Assembly (NCBI GenBank): GCA_021234155.1
Contig: JAJEKV010000109.1
Location: 188,001 to 252,000 of the forward strand
Length of the DNA: 64,000 nt
Direction of reading: 5' to 3'
Source: Isoetes taiwanensis
Taxonomy: Eukaryota; Streptophyta; Lycopodiopsida; Isoetales; Isoetaceae
The notes below the pieces were generated by a model, which ran no database searches, was not told where the DNA came from, and saw nothing but the letters and a program-made list of their open reading frames with translations. The position numbers and the translations under genes are program-made. Shown here piece after piece: positions 37,336-49,383 of the stretch. Position 1 is the first letter of the stretch; each line of letters begins with the position of its first letter.

Positions 37336-37758
37336 CCAACTGAACTAGAAATTTAGGGTTCGAGCAAAAATTTAGGGTTCGATTTTGAAAAAGCTTATGA
37401 TAGGTTTCTAATAATTGTTATTTTTTTTTTTTTTTTTTTTTAAATGTAAGTAACGTTTTGTACTCATTTTAACGGATCCATTCGTGTGTTTTAAGGGTTG
37501 AATCTAAAGAAAGATTACTGTTAAATTCTACTTAATTTGTTCTGTTAATTCGTTTTATGGGATTCGTCCAAAAATAATTACCGTTTTAAATTTTCTATAA
37601 TCGAGAGGATCTACGGGTAGGTATGCCAACCTTAATATTAAAACACACTACTATAAATGATTATTTAAACGTTCACCAAATAAAACGTCATTTGTAATTA
37701 TAGCATGAAGTACCTAGGATTAACTTAAAAAGACCTCAATGTTTCATTTTATGAACTG
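37336..37758. other. Spacer with poly(T) run
   Basis: Contains a T-run at about 37,420-37,441. No coding signature. Confidence 0.4.
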
Positions 37759-40700
37759 TTATCTTGCTAATGGCTCTTGACTATTAGAGGATTTCTGAAG
37801 GAGCAGTACATAAATATTCCTTTCCGAAATGGCATTGCACTTGTCAAGCGGAGCTATCTTTGCCAAATCTTTGGATTTACTAATAGTTCCGTCCTTGTTG
37901 TTCAAATGGATGGAGAAGATGAGGATGTACAAAGGACACAAAATTTGTTGCCAAATGTTGATGAGGCTGGAGAGCCAATGTTTGAAGTGGAAGAGAAAAA
38001 TGGGCATTCAATAACAGTGTATGGCACAACATTGTTAGGAAGTTCCCCTCAATATCCAATACCTGTTGAGTCCTCTACATCTCCAAATGTTTTAAGGAGG
38101 AATAACAATTCAACGTTCTACAACATTATCAAAAATCCCAACAAGAACAAGATCCAGAAGATACTGCAATATGTTACAATGATACTATAGTATTTGAATT
38201 GCCATCGCAAGCGGAGGCTGGTAGTAGTATGGAGGGAATGCAGCAAAACATGGATCCCCATGTTTGGACCCATCCCAACAATAGCACATACACCCATTTT
38301 GCTGGAACAGTCCGTTTGGTGCATTGTGCTGGCCATCTACAGTGTCAAAATAAGGTGTGTGATCATTTATTAGCCAAGCGAGTTCCTAATGAGTTACAGT
38401 GGCGTGGAACACTCTATGAAAGACCAAGGCTTGGAGAAATAAGTGATGATTTAGGTTCTCTGATGTGTGATTACTGCAAAGAGCAACCAACATGTATATC
38501 CAGTTGTGAAGCTATTTTATATTATATACTTCCAGATAACATTCATGAGACAAGGTTAGCTGTTCATCATGGTGTGCATAGACATCCGATAAGAATGGCT
38601 GAAAGTAGAGAAGAAATAGCTAAGTACAAGCAGTTTATAAGTATCTCAGCCAGAAAAGGATCAACTTCTAATGGCACAAGAAAATCTCAACATTTGCTTG
38701 CTATGGATGCTATTTGCAACAATTTGCTTGATAGTGAGTCTGTTGATGATGTTCAATTGCTTAATTCTGAACAATTGGATGAGCTTCTTAAGAGACTTGA
38801 GCCATTATGCAATCAAAGAAGGTAATCAAGCATCCTTTTGAATGTTCTTCTTTCATTGTTTACTAATGTTGTTTTGCACGTAGATTGCGAAAATGGTTGG
38901 ATGATTGTCGTAAGAGGAATAAGCAATGTATTGATGACCAATCTAGTATTGTGCATTTGAAGAGACGTTTAAAATACGAGTATTTTCATGGTTCAAGATT
39001 CCCTTATCAAAACCATACAGAGAAGGATAAGTGCTTTGTGTTTAAGATGTCAACAGTAGGACCAGGATCAGGTGTTGATTTGGTGAATAGAATGCGACCT
39101 GGAGGTGATCTTGATAAGTCCTGGGTCCACTTTGACCATGTTAAAAGGATTAGTGATTGGACAACCATTGCCTGCCATGTGTATGACCCAAGGTATGTGA
39201 TGTTTTCAATTGTATCTATTTAGACTATCTAACTAATGTCATTCTATGATCCATCTGTTGTTTTCAGCCTACAGTCTCTTCTCACAATAGCTATATGTGA
39301 TATGAAGACAGAAGATCTTGAATCTCAAAGACTCTTTTGGGAATTGCTAAATGAGGTCATGATTTCCAAGAATTACCCTCCTGCCAACTTTCATGGATTT
39401 AGGCCCAGGCAAATTGGAATGCCATAAGGGAGGTCTTCTTTAATGGGGAACATTTGCTTGACAAAGAACGTTCTTGTGTCTTTCACTTTGAACAATGCAT
39501 GCAAAGGCACACAAAGAAGTATATATACCAACAACACAGAGAAGAGCACAAGGAATTATGTAGACAATGGCAAAGGAGCCGTACAAAAGAGGATGCAGAT
39601 AAATGCTATTACAAAATTATGAGCTGGTGGGAGGGTAAAGCAGCTCCCAATGACATCAGAGCTCTGACAACCTGATTGTCATGGTGGCACCATCGTGCTA
39701 GCCGATGGGGTAATTTCATGCTAAATAATGGAGGATTAGAAGCAGCTATACATGTTCCTAATACAAATTTATCTGAATCAAGACATGGCAGTTGGCTAGC
39801 TGCAAATGGTTACAAAAAAACCATGAGCTTGTATGATGCTTGCATTTTTTATCTTACTGAGGCTGTTCTTCAAAGTACAAAATACAGATCACATTTAGAC
39901 CACAATTATGTTGGAGCAGGACCTCTTTAATACAAAGATTTGAACAAAGAATGTCCAGTTCTGTCAAGCCTGCAGAAGCTGTCAATATTATAAATCAGAC
40001 GACCAGCAAGATGGGTTTGCCAATCCATGATAGTGGAGCAGGAGGCAATGAACAGACTGTGTATAAAAGAGCTAGAATGACAGAAACTATAGATCTGACA
40101 GATGAGAATGGTTCACATAGGCCTGACAAGCAAATGAGAAATACATCTAGAATTCCACACTCAGATCCTGTTGTTAAGAACCTATTCAAGAACACAACAG
40201 ACATCCTTGTGCAAGAGAAGATCCTACATGACTCATTTTGGGCTCTAAGAAGGACAGAACCAGGTAGCAAAGTTAGATACCAAGGACAAACTAAACCTGG
40301 AGCACGAAAATGTGACAAGCTTATAAATAAAGGTACTTCCTCTGCTGTAGCCCCTTGTTACTATGGTGTCCGAAAGTATTCTGGAGGTACTCAATCTCAG
40401 TTCTTTTGGTTTTGTTCTGATGATGTTAAACATACTTGGTTCCCTTCGAAAATGTTATTGTCCCCGCCTGTGCGTCCTATTATGTGGCCTGTAGCAAAAG
40501 GGGTGAACTTAACACAATCTGAAATCAACAAGTTACAGGAAGCAGGTTTTAACATTGAGGGCTTGGGTAGACATGTAGAAGAGGTTGTCCCAACAACTTT
40601 GGCTAGCAGCCAAAGGCATAGAGATAGTGGTAAAGCTCAGCTAAGAAGATGTGGAAGAGTTGTGCATATGAGGAATAAACTAAATAGAGATAGTGAGATC

Positions 40701-41000
40701 CGTCTAAATTCAAGCTACCAGATGCAAGGCTATGTTGTGACTCAACAGGTTGTGCTAAATAAAAGCCATGTGGACTTCTTTATTGGAAAAGACAACAATA
40801 GCTATAAAGTCTCTATCAGAAGAGAGCCTAGTTGTACTTGTGAAGACTTCATGAACAGTGAAAGGAAACATAGGTACATTCCTTGCAAACACTTGTTCTA
40901 CATCATGCATAAAGAGCTTCGTGTGGATCCTACGACAGATGTTGCTATGATACAACCAATATTGTTCGAGGATGTTTTATTTAGAATCTTACCCGATTAA
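37759..41000 (+). pseudogene. Mutator-like (MULE) transposase with GCM/WRKY-type finger and SWIM finger
   Basis: Spliced transposase with lesions. The N-terminal part to about 38,190 is followed by a Cys/His domain (HCAGHLQCQNKVCDHL, MCDYCKEQ, HHGVHRHP) of the GCM/WRKY-like type known from MULEs. Introns lie at about 38,822-38,883 and 39,193-39,268. The catalytic part has AICDMKTEDLESQRLFWELL, AQANWNAIREVF and ERSCVFHFEQCMQRHTKKY. The C-terminal SWIM finger (SCTCEDF ... IPCKHLFYI, C-x-C and C-x-H) is intact. Lesions: frameshift near 38,100-38,150; about 39,405 a break where the family has a GFM-x-DEAQANW stretch; TGG-to-TGA at about 39,673; one-base shift near 39,928. Divergent from gene A. 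Confidence 0.75.
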
Positions 41001-41017
41001 GTATTGGCTGAGAATTG

Positions 41018-41572
41018 CATTAGAGGCAATTTGAGATCTCATTTCATCCCCATAAGAATCATCCAATAGAATGGCTACCCTCTATAAACTGCAATTAATG
41101 CAGCACCAACAACTTCATTGCTTTTGTTTTTCCCCCATAACTTTTGATCCACTCGTCAAAATGCTGCGGCGTTTGTTGCATTTGATGCGAAATGAAAAGG
41201 TCATTCTAATGATATATGGTTATGATGTATTTCAATATGGTCATATGCGTTAACCTTAAAAAAATATGATTTTTTACTTATTTCTTGTACATTTATATCA
41301 AGAAAGGTATATGAATGGGTTATCATTAGATACATTTTGAGAAGACGAACCCATTGCTACAAAAAGTGTTTGAATCGGAGTTCTGGATCAAAAGTTATAA
41401 TGAAAAAATGATACTACGGAAGTTAGTTGCAACTGCATTAATTACAGGCTGCCACATAATACTGGAATGAGATACACTGGAACTCTTCTCTTATTGGACA
41501 GTTTAAAAAGCTGACGTGGCATTTTAAGCATCCCTTAATGGGACAAAATGTGATCTCATATTTCCTCTAATG
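41018..41572. mobile_element. MITE of about 555 bp
   Basis: Ends CATTAGAGGCAATTTGAGAT at 41,018 and the reverse complement CATTAGAGGAAATATGAGAT at 41,572. The repeats extend to about 33 bp with roughly six mismatches. No coding capacity. It directly follows the MULE transposase stop. No clear target duplication was found. Confidence 0.65.
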
Positions 41573-43159
41573 ATGATTTATAGTTGTTCATCATCAATTT
41601 CTAGTTGTGACCTTCATTTCATATATTAATGAAAATATGTTCTGATTGTATTGTAGGTAATTCTTTCCATAGGCAGCCACTTTTTCTTTGTTATATACAA
41701 CTTAACAAATAAAAGAAAAAACACTTTGCACATGTTGAAATTACACGCAAACATTTCGCACTCCTATAAATGCATACCATTATCTTTAAGATAACAATTA
41801 TCAGTCTTATAAACCTTTGTTACATAGATAAACATGGATTGACCTGGTACCACATGCAAATGATGTTTAAACGACATCAATCTGCATTCTGCATGAGGCT
41901 ATTACGACTTTGTTCCATGTTCTGCATGAAGTATTAGAAGCACATTCATAAGACCATCTATCTATTAACTTACAAACTTTTACAAAGCATTATGATGTCA
42001 GAAAGTAAAAAAGCATCTTATCATTGTCCAAAGATACCCAAGGGATTAAGGAACATACTAAAGACCTTATGCACGTAAAAGAAATGTCATTTTCCCAAAG
42101 CTCGCATGCAGATCTAAATATATACACAAGACAAAGCGGTGCACAGAGAACTGTAGAGCTAAGAAATTAAGGCACAATTGCTATCATCGGATTGCTAGAA
42201 TGAAGTAAACTCGGGCTTCATATGGAAAAGGAAGGGTTGGGTATGTCTGCTTGCTTATAACTGGAGGTCAAAATTATCTTCACTTTCCAAGAGTGCCATG
42301 ATCAAAGCTAACAATATCTTACTCCTTTATAGCTTCAGATGTTAAACTATCACTTGCATCATGTTGAAAAGGCAATTTGAAGATTGTCTATGCTTGTCAA
42401 AAAAAGGTGTTACGGTAGAAAGAAAGACTAAAGGCAAAAACTTGCAACAAAAGCACTAACACCCACCCAAAGCAGCCTAAATAAGAGAATTTGGCCCCCT
42501 TCTGTGCAGATAAACTAGAACATTTGGATGACAAACCTGTTTCATAAGAACTGATGAAAGTAAGGATGCAGAAGAAGAGAAATGGCAAGTAAGGGATGAA
42601 CCAAGATATTATTCTCAGAAAAAATTGACCCACAGGAAACAGGATAAGTGATACCAGCAAAGCCGAGAAGGGGGAAATCTTGTCTCTGGATTCATCACTC
42701 TGGGCTCCATTGCCGATTACCTGAAAAATAATTCCTAACATCATTTCAACCTAAAACAGGCAGCTACGAAGAATAACATTACCTGTGCGATTCAACAGGT
42801 TCTGCTATAGTCTAGTTCTGAAAATGTAACAAAATCGTATTTTTCTGCAAATAGACCAACGAACTTGAAATAACTTGGATCAAAGCCTGCCGCAACCAAG
42901 AAGAGCTAGGTTGTTAAAGCCATTGCCGATCTCCACAGAGCGACCTTGAGCACAGCAAAAGAAAGAATCCGGCTTCAAGAAATGGACGTGGAGTTTTTTA
43001 CCAGGTGACCGTACAAGGAATAGGAGGTTTGGAGCAGTCACCAGCATATCCTAGGGATATTCTAGCATATACCTAGGATATGCCACAAGCCCACATAAGC
43101 AAGGGTTTGCCCCCCTAGGGGCAACCCAAAAACAAAAAACAAAGAGAATGCTTGAAGAC
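41573..43159. other. No gene; includes probable 3' LTR of the next copia
   Basis: AT-rich. 42,700-43,160 should hold the 3' LTR of the 43.2-45.8 kb copia: on the minus strand GGGGGAGGA is followed by TGTCTTCAAGC. No second LTR copy exists, so its end cannot be set. Confidence 0.4.
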
Positions 43160-45825
43160 ATCCTCCCCCGAAAGATATTATCCCCCCTCAGAGGCATAAG
43201 ACTGAAGACCCAAAACACCTTTCATTTGTTAAAACAATCTGCCTGAAAGAAGTTTAGTAAAACCACCAGCCAAGTGGTCTTTGGTGGAGCAATAGAAAAG
43301 AATAAGATAACCATTTTGCAGCTGCTCTTGAATAAAACATAGTTTAATATCCAAATGTTTGATCTGCAAGTGCATCTTGAAATCCTTAACATGTGAAATA
43401 GCTCCACTATTATCACAATAGAGTTGAGCAGGTTTGATTGATACACCAAGATCTTCATAAAGATGAAGCAACCACTTTAATTCCTGAGTAGTATCTGTTA
43501 AGGCTTTCAACTCAGCTTCTGCAGTACTAATACTAGAGTACTTTGAGTTTTAGAACCTCAACTAACAGGATTGTTGCCAAAGAAAGACACAAAACCTGTA
43601 AGAGATTTCCTGGAATCCAAATCTGTAGAGGCCATATCAGAATCTGAGTAGACAATGAGCTTGGGTTCTGAAACCTTGCCGTAGAAAAGACCCTCATTAT
43701 GAGTACCTTTAAGATAACAAACCACTTGTTTGGCTGCCTTCCAGTGAGATTGCTTTGGATGGGTCATAAATCTCATAAGGACTCCAACAACATATGTTAT
43801 ATCTGGACGTGTAATAGTGAGATAGAGCAATGCACCGACTAACTGTCTGTAGAGGGTAGCATTAGTATCTTCATTATCTGATTGAAGAGAACTTTTGACC
43901 TGGATCCCAAGGGATAAGCGCAGGTTTGCAATCTGTCATATGGAATTTATCCAAAAATTTTTGAGACATATTTTTGTTGGGTTAAGTGGATACCGTTGGA
44001 AGTTTGCCATACTTCAAGACCTAAACAATAGTGCATAAGGCCAAGGTCTGTAACCTCAAAATCAGCTGCAATAGAAGCCTTAGTTTGTTCAATAAGAGGG
44101 AATGCACTACCTGTCATAATTATATCATCAACATAAAGAAGAATGATAGAAACTTTGGAGTCCTGAAACTTAAAATAAAGACTAGAATCTGGTAGAGATC
44201 TAAAATAGCCCATATTCATAAGATAAACATTTATCTTCTGGTTCCAGCATCTAGGTGCTTGCCTAAGTCCATACAGACTTTTCTTCAACTTGCAAACATA
44301 ATCATGGTACTCACACAAAATTCGGAGGTTGCTACATGTACAACTCCTCTTCTAAATCCCCATTTAAAAATGCTGATTTGAAATCTAGCTAATGAACATG
44401 CCAAGAATTTTATGCTGCTAAAGCAAGAACAACACGTAGTGCGTCAAGCCGAACCATAGGCGCAAAAACGTCATTATAGTCAAAACCTTCTTGTTGTGTA
44501 TACCCCTTAGCAACAGGTTTGGCTTTGTGCCTAGAAATCGTACCATCTGAATGGTATTTGGTGCGATATACCCACTTTGCACCAATGATATTCTTGCCTG
44601 GAGGTTTTGGCACAAGCTCCCAAGTCCCTTGTTTATGCAACATGCCTAATTCTTCCTTCATTACGCTAACCCAATAATCAGATTTTACTGCTTAACCATA
44701 GAAGATAGGATCACTGTCATTGAGAACTTTAACCATCAGAGCATAATTACACATATTAGAATCATCACAAGCATGCAAAGATAGGTCAGCAAGCCAGCGA
44801 GATCGTTTGGGTACAATTGGCAGAGACTTAGTTGAATACTCCAGTTCATCAACTTGATTGAGTTCAAAGATCATTAAAGGAGACAATGATGGTGGTCGGT
44901 AAGTGATCTTTTAACTCAAGAGGTTCAAAATCAGTATAAAGATTTGAAGAAATTGAATGAGTGTGAGAAACAGGGGACAAAGAAGGTGACTGATTATTGG
45001 CACAACAAGGTTATCATTGGAGGGTAATGAAATACTAGGATGTGACACAGATGGAGGCATACATGAGACAGAACTTGAAGATATAGAGGCTGGTGAAACA
45101 GAGGATTCAATGTCAAATAGATTGAAAATGGGCTTGTCATAATCAACTGCAGCAGATTGAGAATCAAACGAGTATTGAGCATCTTCCACGAACTCCATAC
45201 TCTTAAAAGCAAAAACTTTCTTGGTAACTAGATCAAAACATCTCCAAGCCTTCATGTTAGGAGTGTACCCAATGAATATGACCTTAACTGCCCTGTCAGA
45301 TAATTTACCTTTCTTTTGAAGTATTTCTCGAGGATAAGAAGCATATCCTACACAAACAATACAAGAGGATGAGATATATCAGGCTGAACTCCATAAAGAG
45401 CCTCAAAGGATGTTTTTAACTTCAAGGCTTTTGTGGGAGCTCTGTTAGAAAGATAACATGCGGTGAACACTGCCTCTGCCCAAAAATCAGGAGACAAATT
45501 CTTATGTTTTAACATACTCCTTGTCAAATCCAAAAAAGTTTAATGTTTCCGTTCAGCGACTCCATCTGCGAATGTGCATAGGGCACTATGAGTTCTCTAT
45601 GAATACCCTTGTCCTTCAAATAAGTTGCAAACTCAGCTGACAAATATTCCTTTGCATTATCTGTCCTGAGAACCTTGATTGAGGTAGAAAACTGGTTTTG
45701 AACCAAGGCATTGAAAGTTTTGAATGTAGAAAAGGCTTGAGATTTAAACTTAAGAGTATAGACCCATGTATACCTACTAAAATCATCCACAAACACAATA
45801 AAATACCTGTTTCTCATTATTAAAC
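43160..45825 (-). pseudogene. copia integrase-RT-RNase H remnant, 5' truncated
   Basis: Minus strand order: integrase from RNRYFIVFVDDFSRYTWVY (45,818), FWAEAVFTACYLSNRAPTKA, RT (GAKWVYRTKY, KKSLYGLRQAPRCW, ILLYVDDIIMT), RNase H (YSDSDMAS, LYCDNSGAISHV). A purine tract and TG mark the LTR start at 43,160. The integrase NGxxER-type motif is altered (SQMESLNG). Gag and protease are absent: the homology stops within about 20 bases of where a plus-strand gag begins, so two 5'-truncated copies meet head to head at about 45,830. Several frame breaks. A different family from the other copias here. Confidence 0.85.
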
Positions 45826-45837
45826 ACTGTAGATGTG

Positions 45838-47920
45838 TACAAGGGAGGTCCAGACTTCCAGGTGTGGAAGGATGCTATAACTCACATATTAGAGGTGGAG
45901 GACAGATCCAGCAGGAATTATAGGTACTGGAGTACTTGCAAGGACTGGGTCATCAAGCTTAGTTGTTGGAGCAGCAGGGCAGGCTGCAACAGGGACAGCA
46001 GCATCTGGAGATGCAGGAGCAGGTGCAAGAGCATCTGGAGTAGGAGGCAAGTCATTACTAGCTAAAACAAGGGAGGCACAAGGCATAATCACTTGCAAGG
46101 TTAGTCCTACTATACGTTTGAAGTTAAGGTCTCTTAGTCCTAGAGAGATGTGGAAATTTTTGCTTAAGCATTACGAGGAAAAGACATCCTCACAAATTGA
46201 TCTCCTTGAGAATGAATTAAGGGGTCTAAAGCTTAAAAAAGAAGAGGATGTAACTGAATTTTTCAACAAGTTTGATAATCTTATTGCTGACCTAAATGGA
46301 GCAGGAGTTGTAATCTCTGAAAGAAGTCAGGTGTTGCAAATTTCCAGGGCCATTGGTGAAAATGAGACATTGGCTCTATTTATAAGAAACTCTTGTAAGT
46401 CAAGAGAAGAAGCAGAAAATATTTTAAGAACTGAATGGGAACAGAAAAAAATATTAAGGCAGAGTCAAGCTGAAGAAACTCCTGAAATTTTATTGCTTAA
46501 GAAGAAGGATAAAGTAATATGCTATAACTGCCATGAGATGGGCCATTATAAGAATGAATGTCCAAAATTTAAAAAGGAATTCAATTGCTACACGTGGAGG
46601 CAAAGGGCATGTAGCATCAAAATGTCCTACACCTAAAAGTTATGGTAAATCTGCAAGAGGCAGAGGTGAGGGCAGATCTTCAAGAGGTGGCAGAGGACGT
46701 GGTCATGAAAGAACCTATGTGGCAAGAGAACAAGAAGATAAGACCAATGAAGAAGATGATGATGAGGTATCTCATGAATTTGCAATTATTAATGAGAATA
46801 TGACAACTGACAATTCTGAACATTTGATAGTTGATAGTGGAGCTGAAAGATCAATAGTGCAAAATATTGATCTTCTGAAGAACATAACCAATGCAAGCTC
46901 AAGGAGAATTCAGGTGGGAAATGGAGCTCTGCAAGAGGTTCAAGGAAGAGGTTTATTACAGCTAACAGACTTAGCTGGAAATATTGTAAATATTCAGAAT
47001 GTTTTGTGTGTACCTGGTATTATCAAGAATTTAATATCAGTTAGTCAGTTGTGTGATTTGGGATACAAAGTTAATTTTGATGCTGAGCAGTGCAATATCA
47101 TGATGAATAATGAAATAAAGTTTTATGGTAAACGAGTGGGAAGTTTGTATGGACTGGAAAATATTGAACATCACTCTATTAATGCAGTTCAAGAAGTTGG
47201 TTTGGAATTTGGCACAATAGACTTGCTCACACCAATTACAAAAAACTGGAACCTTTACACAAGCAAGGGCATATAAGCTTTGAAAATACAAGTAAGCATG
47301 ATCATATGTGTGAGGGGTGTGCCTTGGGAAAGCTAAGTAGATTACCTTTTCATAAAAGGAAAACCAGAGCTTAACAAAAGCTTGAACTAATACATTCAGA
47401 CTTATGTGGTCCCTAAATGTCAAAAGCAGAACTAACAAGAGATACTTCATAACCTTCACAGATGATTACAGCAGAATGTGTACCACATACTGTTTAAACA
47501 GAAAATCTCAAGCTCTGAATGCTTTCAAGATATATGTTGCAGAAAAGAAACGAGAAACAAGTGCCAAGGTGAAATGTATTAGATCAGATAGAGGAGGAGA
47601 ATACCTCTCAGATCAATTTAAAGCCTTTTGCATATCACATGGAATTAAGAGGCAATTAACCTGCAGACACACTCCACAGCAAAATGGTGTCTCAGAAAGG
47701 AAGAACATAACTTTATTGGATGTTGTTAGGTCAATGTTGAAAGAAAGTGGATTACCTAACTATCTATGGGAAGAAGCTCTTTACACAGCTGTAGAAATTC
47801 AAAATTTGCTTCCTTCAGTAAGCTTACAAGGAAATATTCCTATGCTGCTATGGGAATCTGAAAAGAAATTAAACTATGAGAAATTTAAGGTTTATGGGTG
47901 TATGGTCTCAGATCATTATT
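45838..47920 (+). pseudogene. copia 5' half: gag, protease, integrase (partner of 30.5-32.6 kb)
   Basis: Gag starts mid-protein (GPDFQVWKDAITHILEVED). It continues through a Gly/Ala-rich insert, LSPREMWKFLLKHYEEKTSS and the zinc knuckle CYNCHEMGHYKNECPKF. Protease has LIVDSGAERSIVQN. Integrase has a weak zinc part and a core (FTDDYSRMCTTYC, IRSDRGGEYLSDQFKAFC, TPQQNGVSERKN, LPNYLWEEALYTA), then FKVYGCM near 47,900. There the copia homology ends, exactly one short stretch before the point where the 32,585 half begins. Frameshifts near 45,920, 46,590 and 47,270-47,410 disable it. No 5' LTR: it abuts another copia at about 45,830. Confidence 0.88.
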
Positions 47921-47924
47921 CCAC

Positions 47925-49383
47925 CTCAAAAGCATGCCCGCTTTAGGTATTGTCAAACATGCCGGACACCGGAAGTTCACCTCTGTCGGAGGGGGAAAGC
48001 CTTCAGTAACAGTCACTCCTACGGTCTTCATACCCAAGAACTGGTCACATACTGCATCTTCTGGACCAGTGAAGGATATAAATCCCTTCGCTGCAAGGAT
48101 GGCAGCACAAGAGTGATAAATTTCGCAGTCAGTCTCGTACCTAGTTAGCGACATGGTGTCTCTGTTGCTTCCCCCTCGCTGTCTTTTTGATGCCGACGGC
48201 AAGTCCACGACATCGGAGTCATGAACATCACTTTCCCTCCAGAGAATGAAGGAACCCAATGCCTCACCTAAGGTTCTTGCTTCTGGAGTAGGCCAAGAGA
48301 GAACATGATGCCCCTCAAACACAGCTAGAACACCAACACTCACAAGTCCATCGGGGATGTCTTTAAAGTGGCATCTCTCCCTAGCTCCCATGGCCCCTTT
48401 GCCAACTGCCCGACCATCTTTGAATAGGTACACCTCCTGCACAAAAAAAAAAATGGATCAGTTCAAGAGCAAAGTTACAGCAGATGGTCCTTAGCTGGTG
48501 AAATTGGGTAATTTTCTCCCTGTTGTAATGTAAATTGGGCAGGTGAAATTGGGCGGGCGCCCAATTTGCTCCCTGGTCTAGTGGTCTTGAGGAGTTGAAA
48601 TTGGGCACCCGCCCAATTACCTCCCTCTTGCAGTGTTTCTTAGCTGCTAAAATTGGGCGGGCGCCCAATTTGCTCCCTGGTCTAGTGGTCTTGAGGAGTT
48701 GAAATTGGGCACCCACCCAAATTACCTCCCTCTTGCAGTGTTTCTTAGCTGCTAAAATTTGGCGGGCGCCCAATTTGCTCCCTGGTATAGGGGTCTTCAG
48801 AAGTTGAAATTGGGCACCTGCCCAATTACCTCCCTGTTGCAGTGTTCCTTAGCTGCTGAAATTGGGCAGGCGCCCAATTTGCTCCCCGTTGTGGTGGTCC
48901 TCAAGAGTTGAAATTGGGCACCCGCCCAATTTGACATCACAGGTGCTATACATAAATGAGACATAGCCACTCTTTCTAAAAGGGCACCCACCCAATTTGC
49001 CAGTACAGATGGTATAAATGAATGATACATACTCGGGAGGTCTATCTGCCCATACATTGTTACTTAGGAATCAAAGTAGGCACCCACGAATGATACATAT
49101 TCAGGAGGTCTATCTGCTCATACAGTGTTACTCAGGAATCAAACAAGGCACCCACCCTATGTGGCCCTGCTTCCATGCTACCTGAGATAGAATATAGACT
49201 ACATCAGTTATGTATAGGGGACCGAACACACATCTCTCAAATTTTCTATTTACTTCTCAAATCTTATCATCAATACTGCTCTATACCAATCCAGGCATCT
49301 TAATATCAGCGCATGCAACCCACAATGGCAAAGAATGAACGTGTATACCGACAGAAACTTACCTTTGGTGAATCGCACGCCAT
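47925..49383 (-). pseudogene. 5' exons of element T transposase, DUF8039-like region
   Basis: Exon 1 is 49,383-49,363 (MACDSPK, then GTAAGT). Exon 2 starts at 48,436 after TTTGTGCAG and reads EVYLFKDGRAVGKGAM, LVSVGVLAVFEG, LSWPTPEARTLGEALGSFIL. This is the pattern of the plant transposon-associated DUF8039-type domain (TLGEAxGxFxxW). It continues to CLTIPKAGMLL at about 47,925, where it meets the copia junction. Phase is 0 at the intron. Joining to 32,592 can keep frame (...MLLR then VKVLEIL), giving about 1,020 residues in all. The intron (48,437-49,362) is packed with palindromes. A short domain of this kind before the catalytic region is plausible but not proven. Confidence 0.55.
48546..48940. 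repeat. 104-bp tandem array of GGCGCC-centred palindromes
   Basis: Four units of about 104 bp, each with two boxes: AAATTGGGCG-GG-CGCCCAATTT (48,546; 48,650; 48,755; 48,859) and AAATTGGGCACCCGCCCAAT (48,598; 48,702; 48,806; 48,911). Units share TTAGCTGCTRAAATTGGGC and GGTCTTGAGGAGTTGAAAT. Lies in the transposase intron of element T. Confidence 0.9.

Noticed and set aside
37421-37441. T-run as a retroposon tail
   Set aside because: No retroposon body on either side.
48381-49057. Minus-strand frames with repeated NWAPAQF/GARPILAAKKH peptides
   Set aside because: Same cause: the 104-bp intron repeats read through as protein.
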